Part shown: positions 53,540 to 64,000 of the stretch, piece after piece
Position numbering within the stretch: position 1 is the stretch's first letter
Layout of the letters: every line of letters begins with the position of its first letter
Source of the DNA: Arthonia radiata
Lineage: Eukaryota > Ascomycota > Arthoniomycetes > Arthoniales > Arthoniaceae
NCBI GenBank assembly: GCA_002989075.1
Contig: PSQN01000006.1
Coordinates: 558,001-622,000, forward strand
DNA: 64,000 bases
Direction of reading: 5' to 3'
Notes under the pieces: model-generated
Databases searched by the model: none
What the model was told of the DNA's origin: nothing
The model's input: only the letters and a program-made list of their open reading frames with translations
Made by a program: the position numbers and the translations under genes

Positions 53540-56500
53540 ATTACTACAACGCTTATAGATCGCGACATCTGTATAAAGCTTATAGTAAGTTTTTTTGATA
53601 GCTCTCTAGATTCTACTGTATTTATTTGTACTAATAATAGTAATATAGTTGTATAGTATTACTTAATAATATAATTTTAACATATTAGAGAATCTTGAAT
53701 ATAGCTATCTAGTAGTATGTTATTATATACAAGAGTTTTTTAAAAAAAAATTTAAACTTCTAGTTTTCATCCCTAACTTTAATATATATATATATATATT
53801 TATTAGAGACATAGTTTAATATATCTGTACTAGAGTAATAAGCTCTTAACAATTAGTAATCTATATACTAATCTAATAATATATAGTTCATATCTAGAAG
53901 CTAACCTATAAGATAATCTAGAAAAGAATAGCTTAGGAGGTAAATCTATCATTACTATTTCTAGTTCTAATCTAGATAATAGTAGTAGTAAGAATAATCT
54001 AGCTACTAATAGTAATACTAGAAGACCTAGAAGATCTATTAGAACTAAATTTAATAGATCTAGATTAACTAGTACTAAATTATTCTACTTTAAAAAGGTC
54101 AACTTAGAAATATAATATATCTAACGTATATAGTGTATCAAATTAGTTCTAGTAGTCTAAATCGATCTAAATCGATCTAGTTTAGTTTGGTTTGGTTTAG
54201 AATAAAGTTAAGTTTATTTAAATAACTTAATTAATTCTAGCTATGTGATCTAGTAGGATAAAATTAATTTAGCTTATATATAGAAGATTAAGTTTAGTAA
54301 CCAGTAGTAGTATCTTCTATAGTATGTAAAACTAGACTAGTATATCTAAATCTAGTTTTATTAGATGTAGTCTTACTAGATCTAAATTTACTAGATCTAT
54401 TAGAATATCTAGTATTAGTAGCTAAGTTATTTTTAGTACTATTGTTGTCTAGATTAGAACTAGAAACTAATATAGTTAATTAATCTTCTAAACTTTATTA
54501 TTCTACATCCTGCTCTAAATTATCTTCTTAATTAGAGCTAGACTTATTTAGGCGAGTAGATAATAATTAATTAGCTTAGAGCTATTATAATTAGATTAAG
54601 CTTTTTATTTTCTTTTTAGTAGTTTTAGTCTTTTTAGCTAGAGTTTTAATATTGATGTGCTTATCTAAATAAGGAGCCTAGTTTTTTAGACATAGTATAA
54701 TATTTATACTATCCTTAGCTAATTAACTTCTTTTTTTAGTAAATATATCTAAGCTCTAAGAGGACTTAGATTTCATAGAAGCCAAAGTAGCTAGTATAGC
54801 TAGATATACTAATACTAAGTAGGCTATAACAGAACATTTAACTTTATTTAATTACTAGCATTCTAGAGAATTAGTCTAAATTATAATTAGTATTAGATCT
54901 AGATTAGATCTAGATTATAACTAGATTATATTAGATAAACTTACTAATTTTAGTATCTTGAAGCTTTAAAAATAATTAATATATTTAACATTATTACTAT
55001 CTCCTTTATTATTATACATGTTATTATCGATACCAATATTATATAGATTAGATCTAGTAATACTAGTAGTATCTACTATTCTATTAGATCTAATAATATA
55101 ATTACTAGATATAATCTAAATACTTTATACTAGATAAATAATTAGTTTCTATATCTAAATTAGATATATCTAGTAACTTACCTATTATATTTAGTAAAAA
55201 ATCTATTTTTAATTTATTTTTATCTTATTATCTTATAGTTTATATATCTAAATCTATTTAATTTATGTCTAGAATCTAGTATTATTATAAATAGTAGTTT
55301 ATCTTTTTTTAAACTAATATTTTAATATTTTACTAGCTTTTTAAACTAGATTCCAATACTATATTAATAATAATAATATTATAATTATTTTAAGTATCTT
55401 CTAGTTCTTTTTTAAATATAATATAGTATAGTTGTTAAAAGAAGGTGCAGGGAAGAAGAAGAATACTACTACAAAGAGTAGGAAGACGAGACCAGCTTGA
55501 GACTGGTGCAATACTTAGGCTTGATGCAGGTACAATACTCAGTAGCAAGGAGAAGCTGTTGTTATGTTGTCTGTCTTGTTAGCTAGAATCCTCTAGAGGG
55601 ATCCTAGCTTATATATCTAAGTCTAGCGGCCCGTACAGAACTTACTAGATATCTGTTCTTTTGATAGAGGCTAGATAACCCGTAACTTACTACATAAGAC
55701 AGTAATTTCGTCTATCTAAAACTGTTAGTCTTTAAGTCTATTCCGTGTTGTCTTAGACTATAGGCCAGCTGTCTAGAACGGGTCGTACAATGCTCCTTTT
55801 TGTCCTAGACCCGGGCCACTAGGCCCGACCCTTTAGGTAAAAGGCTTGTTCTATTCTAGGTCGAGACAGCTGGTAGGACTTGTCCGATACTCCGGGCCCC
55901 TGAGGGTTCCGGCTAACCAGCTAGTTGGTTAATTTCTAACAATAGTAGACTATAATATAAGGTAGAATAGCTACTATATTATAGCTTTATTATTACCTTT
56001 TTAAATATTTTAACTATTTCTACTATATTAGCTAGAATATTAAATTTGAAAGGGCTAATATAGTAAGGCTATAAGCTAATATTTTTAGTAATTAGATTTC
56101 TTATAGAGCTTTATAAATTAATAAAGAATATTAGTATCTTAAGAGTTAAATTTTATCTAGTTTAATTATCTAGATATAAGATAGACTTACTTGTATATAG
56201 ATTCTAAGCTTATTTTTTAAAGTTTTCTTTTAGTCATAGACTATATTAAATTTTATTAACTAATTTATAAACTTTAGCTAGTAGTAGCTTATAATTAGTA
56301 GTTAGAGTAGCTTCTAAATTTAGATTAATTTAGATTATTATAGCAGTATAAATATTTCTAATATACCTATTATATCTAATTAAGTTTCTAGTAATTTATA
56401 TATTTTAAACTCTATAGCTAGCTCTTATAAAAAAGCCTAAACTACTAAGTTTATAATAAATACTAAGCATCTAATATTAACTAATAAAGTACTACTATCT

Positions 56501-59500
56501 TCTAGATAGCTAGATCCTTAATAAAGTCTTATAAATTTATTTTTATTTTTAGTATTATTGCTAGTAATACTAGATTTTAGTTAGCTTTATATTCTTATAT
56601 TTGTATTTTATAAGTATACTTACTTACCTAGGATTAGAAGACTCTATTTTAAAGTGTTTTAGCGTTTCTATTAGTATACTAAAAAGATTATTACCTTTAT
56701 ATATCTATTCTAGTAGTACTAGATCTAAAATAATATTCTTAATAGTAAAATTACTATTAATATAGTATATAGTAATTTCCGAATAAATAATAAAATTACT
56801 AGAGATCTAGACATCTAAATTTAGACTAAATAGGCTATTTTTAGTCTTATATTATTCTATTTTTAGTTAGACTAGACTTATATAGTAGTCATAAATTAAC
56901 TTTATATACTTTTAAATAATATAAAGGCTAATAATTAGTAATCCTCTATATTAGTTAGTTTAGATACACTAACTAATAAAATGATAAAATATACTATAGC
57001 GCTTAGTACTACTAGAAGATTAGTAGAAAACTAGAGTAAAAATAGATAGATAAAAAGAATCTAATTTATAGCTTTACTAGAGCTAGTAATTCTATAAGAG
57101 AATTACTTTTTTATTACTTTTTTATAATCTTATAGAGAGGTTGTTTTTAATTATAAATTAAATAATACCCTCTCTATAGCTAGCCTCTATATTAGAGACT
57201 TTTTAATATCTATTTTTTTTATAGAGCAAGATTTAAAAATTAAGTCTCTTATAGGTCTTTTACTAGTAATACTAGTAGTTGCTCTACTACTATTTAAATT
57301 ACTAGTATTAGAGTTTTTTAATATATATTAATTAGTATATAATTTATATTAAAGTTAATACTAGATAGAAACTTATCTTCTTCTTATTATTATTATTATT
57401 ATTAAATTTCTAATCTATTATTATATATAGTATAGCCCTAGTTATACTTTATATACTTTTAGTAGCTAATTTATAAGCTATATTAGTTATATCTAAGGCT
57501 CTATATACTATAAATACCTATAGAGTAAGTATTATAAATATAATATCTTATTTTATTTCTAATTCTATATTAATATCTATTAAACTCTATATTCTATATA
57601 TACTAAAATTAAAAAGTCTAAGAAAGTAATAGCTTTAATAAAGAAAATTTAAGTAAATAAATAAGCCTTTATATTATAAGATATATATAAGACGCCCCTT
57701 TACCTTCTAGGTACCCCAAATATAGAGGATTATCTATACTAAAGTACTAGTATCTAATAATTACTACTTACTATTGTTCTAGCTTTTAGCTCTCTAAACT
57801 TATATAGTAGGCTAAAATTAGAGGGCTAGTAGAGTAACCTATATTAACTTATTAGTATAAAATTAAGAACCTAGTAAGCTAGTATATAGCCTTATACTAG
57901 ACTAATAAACTAGAAAAAGGATTACTATATAAAAAGATTTAATATATATTCTATATATATATAGTTATATTCTATAAGATATATATCTAAATATTTCTAA
58001 ATATAATTCTAGTATTAATACTTAATTTTATCTATAAAAATAAGTTTAATAAGATTAAATAACTACTATTCTACTAGACTTATTATTATAAATCTTTATA
58101 AGAAAAGTTTTCTACTTTATAGTAGCTATAGTTACTATAGTTTAGTTTTTATTAGTCTCTTCTATATTATAGATTTATCTAAATATAAAGAAAATTAGTT
58201 ACTTTATATATTATAAGCTAGCTAGTCTCTAGTCTATAGTATATAGGCTCTAAGAATATTATTATAAATATAATCTTTTAGTTTAGTTAATAGAGAATTA
58301 TATTTATGATAATATTAACTTATTTAAATAAAGTAAATAAGAGCTAAGCGTCTTAGTAATATAAAACTCTTATATATTTTATAATATACTCTAGATAAAG
58401 TAAATAGAAGTCTTTATTTTAAGAGATATTATATATATATATAGTATAGTATCTATTATTAAGGTTACTACGTTAAAAAGAGCTATTAGTATTAATATTA
58501 GTAGTAGTAGTACTTACTTTTATTAATATATAGTAGCGTTATATAAATAATATATAATTTATAATATTATATAAGCTTCTTATTAAGTACTAACTAAAAT
58601 TAAGTAAGAACTCTAGCTCTAAGTATAAACTTTACCATATTATATATATATTAAAGAAAAGTAAATTACTATTAATAGTTAACTATAATCTTACTAAGAA
58701 TATTGTACTAAAGTTATATTAAATTATAATAGTATTAAATAAAAATAGTCTATAATTAGTATATTTTCTATCTATCTATATAGATAGATATAAAGTTTAA
58801 TCTTTTCTATAATAAGCTAAGTTATTGTAAAGATAATTAGTCATTTTTATTCTTATAGAGCTTGATAGTAGTATTTAGCTTAAAAATAGCTTTTAGACTT
58901 ATTAGCTATAAAAACTCTATACCTAGTAATTTATTTAGTACTATCTAAGTCTTATTTTAAGTATTACTATATAAGCTATAGCTATAGTAATCTTAGGTTA
59001 GTCTACTATTAGTAGAGATACCTTTTTAATGCTATTCTATCTAGTAGCTATTTTTACTACTCTATCTATAGCCTTATTACTAGAAACTCTATAGTATACT
59101 AGTATCTATTATATATTAAATAAGATAGATCTCTTATTCTTATTCTATTATATTTCTTATATCTATTAAATATATTACTAAACTTTAACTATAAAGATAT
59201 ACTTAGAGACCTTACTAGACTTCTTTATTATATAAATAGCTACTTACTCATTTATAAAGACCTAAATTTCTATAGTATCTATTATTATATTTTTAATAAT
59301 ATTTTTACTACTATAGCTATACTCTTTATCTTTATAGTATATATAGTAGCCTTAGATTTATAACCTATATAGGCTATTTAAGTATCTTTTATTATAAAAA
59401 GTACTATAGTAGTACTAATATAGCTCTTAAATCTACTACTATCTATATATATTATAAGAGCTCTAGACTGGATAATAAGCTAGTTATATTCTATAATTAT

Positions 59501-62500
59501 AGTATTTGGATTATTAATAATTATAGTATTTATAAAAAGATCCTTTTAGAAGCTTACTAAGAAAGATATATACTACTTAAAAAACTTTATAGAGTTTAAA
59601 CTAAATTTTTTTATTAATTAGACCTTATAGACCTTAAGTAGTAATAGATAATACTTATATAATTATTGATTATTAGCTATAGAAACTAAGTCTTACATTA
59701 CTTATATTAATAAATAGTTTAGAGCTAAATATAGCTATATAAATACTTTTATATCATTAGTAGTGGATTATATAGTATATTAAGTAATTTTTAAGTAACT
59801 ATCTTAAACTCTTTAGTAATAATCTTAGCTATCTACTTTTAGATTATATAAAGAGTTTATATAATAATATCTCAATATAGCTTATAAAACTTTACTTCTA
59901 GTATACACTATACTAAGTATCTATATAAGATTAATAGAAGAATTATAGTATAATAAAGTATATATATAGTATTAAAGTTAAAACTCTATACTAAGTTACT
60001 ATAACTTACTAAAGTACTAAGTATCTTTATTACTTTTAATTTAATATAGTTAGAATATAGCTTCTAATTAAGTATTAAGTTAACTATAATTTTTAGTAAT
60101 CTAGTATACTTAACTAGCTTTAATAGTTTTATATAGCTATTAATTGTTAGCTTTATTAGTATATTATTATCTTATACTAAGAATTAAAGTCTTTGAATAG
60201 ATTTAAAGAAGCTTATACTTATTAATATTAAAAACTAAAGTATACTAATACTTCTATTTTTATAAGTAATAGTATAGCTTAGCTAGTTTTATATAGTTTT
60301 CTTAAGCTATATACTTTATAATGACTATATTAAGACTATTAATAAATATTAGAGTTATATAGCCTTACTTAGTAACTAAATTAATATTATAAAATAAATA
60401 GAAAATAGATAATATTAGAGACTTCTATAGTATATTTATTATAGTATAGTAAAGTAGTATCTTTCCTTTAGTTATTTATATTATTATATTATAATTAGTA
60501 TAGAAACTTATTAAATACTCTACTACTATTAAACATATATATTATTTAAGTAAATAGTATCTTAGCCTTTAGTGGTTAACATTATTAAATACTCTACTAA
60601 TATTAAGTTAAAGTATACTTACTACTAGTATCTTTAAGAATTTAAGAGCTACTAAAATCTTTTTTAATATTATATATATAGTATTTTCTAGTAATATAGT
60701 TATAGTAGTAGGCTATATTCTTTAATCTAGTAGCTAATTTTTATAGTAAAACCCTTTTTAAGAGCTTTACTTAGAGTATATAATAATATAATTAGTTAAA
60801 AAGCCTTAGAGTCCTAATAATTATCTTTATCTAGTTTATATAGAGCTACTATTAGTAATTATTAAAAGAGTTTAGAATAGTAGTCTAATTAAAAATAGCT
60901 ATATAGTATAATTAAAGATACATTTAGCTATTTAAAAGATATAAAATATAATTTAGTCTACTTTAGCTACTTTATCTAGATACCTAGTTTTAATTATTTT
61001 AGTAATCTCTATTTTAGTAAGTTTAGTAAAGAATATAGAGCTTTAGTATTAGTAGCTAATAAAATCTAAAAAGTTCCTTTCTTAATTATAAAGAAGAATA
61101 ACTACTATAGTAGCTCTACTTTATCTTTAAAGTTTATTACTATCTAGCTAGCTACTATATCTCTAAGAAGAAGTATAAAGGTTAAATATAAAGAAAAGCT
61201 ATTCTTTATCTATTTACTAATATTATAAAAAGACTTATTAACCTTAATCTTTCTAGTATATTTTTACTAGTAGGCTCTATATACCTACTATATAGTCTAA
61301 ATCTTTTATTTATATATTTTAAAATACTTCTTCTAGTTAAACTAATAGTAGATAAAATACTAGTAATAGTAGATTTTATATACTTTTTTATTAGCTACTA
61401 AATAATTAGACTATGTTTTAGTACTAAGTATAAACAAACATAAATCTTAAAGATATTTATTTTTACTACTTCTATAATAATTTAGAAAAGTAATAAGATA
61501 ATTATATCTAAGTCTTTTTTAGTTAATAGCTTAAATTATTTAAATAGTATAGTTAAAATACTTTACTAAAAGCTAGTAGTATTAAGCTTTTTTAGTTATA
61601 CTAAAAGATATTTAATACTTATTATAAAAAAAGCTTTAAAACTATAGTAATAGGCTTATAATTACTATATTAATTTACTTATAGATTAGATTAACTATAT
61701 ACTTAATAGGCTCTTCTACTAAGTCTAGTATTATAAAAGTAAGATTAGTAGTAGTATCTTAATTATATATATTAGATTTAAATATCTTAGTACTAAAAAG
61801 AGTAAGTAACTAAAGTATTTTAGTCTTAATAAATAAAACTTAAGGGTCTAAATACTAAAAATTATACTTATTTTAGTTTAGTTTAGTTTAAAAAGGGTAG
61901 TAAAGGTCAAAGTTACTAATAATAAGGTACTTATTTACTAGTTATACTACTACTATATAAGCTAGTAGATAGACTATTAAGCTTACTAGATTCTACTAGT
62001 TTAAGAGACTAAGATTATATATATTATAGATGTAAACTATGTAAGCCTTTTTCTCTATAAATAGTTATAATAAGATAAAGTTAGAGGTATAGTAAAAAAT
62101 ATTCTAGCTTAAGTATTAAATTCTTTAATTAATAGAAAATGCTATTTAAACTACTATATTAAAGCTATAGAGTAGATATACTAAATTAAAATATTACTTA
62201 GCTAAATTATAACTAATATTCTACTATAGATTCTTCTATAGCTTTTAAATTATAAATATATTATACTTAAGTATATATTCTTTTTAGAAAAGATATATTA
62301 TAATATTATCTTTTAATTTTATATAGTTATTTTAAAGAATAAAAAGTAGGCGCCTATAAGTATATATTACTTTAGTTATAGTACTTATTTATACTTTATT
62401 AAGTAAAGCTTAACTAATAGTATCTATAAATATTTAGTAGACTATAAGAGCTTATTTTTATTACTCTCTAAAAGTAAAATCTAATAAATAAGTACTATCT

Positions 62501-64000
62501 ATATCTTCTTAGCTTTTATGATAGTATATACTATAAGAATAATAGTATAAATAGTACTTTTATTGAACTTACTATTATACTAGGTACTATAGATACTCTT
62601 CTTATTTTTCTTACTATTAGCTTAAATAGCCTTAGTAATTATAAAGCTTAATAGTATAACTTTTTTACTAGTCTTAGTAAGTTAAAACTCTAGACTATTA
62701 ATTATAGTAGTATTAAAGTTAAGAAAAAATTTTATTTTATCTCTAGAAATAAGTTAGCTAGTAGATAGTATCTTTAACCTCTTATATTAATAAATAGATT
62801 ATTATTAAAGCTTAGAGATTAAAAAACTTAGTAACCTTCTTTAATTAAAAGTATTATAATATTATATCTCTTAGTACTCTATACCTATAAAGTAAGCTAT
62901 ATTAGGTCTAGAGCGTTAAGCTTATTATTTCTTATATACTCTATATAGTTAGATATAGTTACTTCTATAATCTAGTTCTATTACTAGGTCTAGATATACT
63001 AGTACTTTATATTCTACTTTTAGTACTTTCTCTTAGTAAGAGCTTACTCTATTTCTATATATAATTTATTAACTAGAAGTTCTGTATAGCTACCTTTAAT
63101 TATCTATATCTTAGACTAAGTCTATCCTTACTACTACTACTATAATTATAGTAACGCTGCTCCTACTATAGGCTAGTAACTATTCTAGTTACTTAGCTAG
63201 ACTTTATTTAAGCTACTTTAATACTAAAAGATCTTATTAGAGTCTTTTAATACTATCTTATATCTACTTTTAGGATTAAGTTAAGTATAATACTTCTTTA
63301 TATTACTACCTTCTATTTATAACTCTTATAGATCTATATTAACTTTCCTCTTTATTTGAATATTATCTATCTCTATAGTATTAGTATCTATTTAAGAGGT
63401 AGAGATTAGAACCTCTATTTCTATAGCGTACCTAGCTATCTAACTCTAGAATTAGGAGGGTTTATTACTAGTCTATAACTTATCACCCTAGTACTTAGTA
63501 TTTCTCTTAGTATATTAGCGCTTACTATCTATTATACCTTTAGCAGTTTTAATAGGTTTCTAGATAGGTTAACTAGAGGTCTTCTAAATAGAAGATATTA
63601 CTACTAATTAAGCTTTTACTAAAGCTAGTCTAGTTATCTAGCTTACTTCTAATATTAATAGGATAGTATTTACTTATACTATATAAGGTAGTAGAAAGTC
63701 TAGCCTTATAGCTATTTTTATAGTATTTATTTAAATATACTTCTATCTAAAAAAACATATATATATTCTATTATATATACTATAGAGGCTATTATAGAAA
63801 TAGTACTTTTTCTTAAAGCTAAAGTTATTTTTAGTAGTATACTCTCTAGTATTATAGTTTTAAGTATAGTATATATATTATTATTTCTTATAGTACTATA
63901 AAAAGATATATCTAATATTATTATATTTAAGGTACTATAGTACTCTTTACTCTAAAATATATTATATATAGATATATATTTAATCTTACTATACTAAACT
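53540..64000. repeat. AT-rich repeat-fossil block with RIP-like mutation pattern
   Basis: From about 53540 composition falls to roughly 20-25 percent G+C by eye and stays there to the window edge, except for the island at 55433-55941. C is found mainly before T and G mainly after A, TpA is very frequent, and CpA/TpG are rare, as expected after repeat-induced point mutation. No open frame of 60 codons or more was seen. The block is presumably built of old, heavily broken transposable elements; the family cannot be assigned from this sequence. No host gene is supported inside it. Confidence 0.8.
55433..55941. mobile_element. Solo LTR (509 bases) with 5-base target-site duplication
   Basis: An island of near-balanced composition inside the AT-rich block. 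It begins TGTTA and ends TAACA, the inverted ends of an LTR, and is flanked by the direct repeat ATAGT at 55428-55432 and 55942-55946. No internal element sequence or second LTR is adjacent, so it is a solo LTR left by recombination. It appears much less mutated than its surroundings and therefore younger. Superfamily (Copia or Gypsy) cannot be decided from the LTR alone. Confidence 0.82.

Overview
The window is nuclear DNA of a filamentous ascomycete. Genes are compact, with short GT-AG introns of about 49-150 bases carrying CTAAC/CTGAC branch sites close to CAG/TAG acceptors. The gene set is that of a sterol-making fungus: ERG5, eEF3, END3, TMS1 and MCH1. The right end drops abruptly from balanced composition into a block of more than 10 kb of AT-rich, RIP-like mutated repeat DNA. 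This two-compartment layout suggests Dothideomycetes, but that placement is inference. All gene models below are spliced by eye from frame continuity, splice motifs and family conservation; exon sums are in frame for every one.

Left part (1-23.5 kb), left to right: the end of a DUF3431 gene (+); the PTEN-type lipid phosphatase TEP1 (+); a FAD-linked oxidoreductase with a minisatellite in its second intron (+); the MCH1-type MFS transporter (-), divergent from the SERINC-type protein TMS1 (+); a sedolisin protease (-); a mitochondrial rhodanese (-); the ergosterol P450 ERG5 (-); a 59-residue membrane protein (-); and the endocytosis protein END3 (+).

Middle part (23.5-48 kb): a BAH-like nuclear protein (-); an initiator tRNA-Met gene (-); the exocyst gene SEC5 (-) divergent from the TCA-cycle gene IDH2 (+); degenerate repeats; an LSH/HELLS-type SNF2 ATPase (-); an Atos-family protein (-) divergent from the rRNA-processing gene EFG1 (+); two further BAH-like paralogs with a decayed copy between them; and translation elongation factor eEF3 (+).

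Right part (48-64 kb): a transcription-factor-domain protein without a zinc cluster (-), a short REI1-like zinc-finger protein (+), a secreted cysteine-rich protein (+) just before the composition boundary, and then AT-rich repeat fossil DNA containing one well-preserved solo LTR with target-site duplication.

The most unusual object is the initiator tRNA gene at 26157-26387 (-). Its 72-base mature sequence, complete with all initiator hallmarks and perfect stems, is recovered only if three segments of 51, 51 and 57 bases are removed. Each segment has a spliceosomal donor, branch site and acceptor, and none sits at the usual tRNA intron position. This points to a Pol III tRNA gene carrying three mRNA-type introns.
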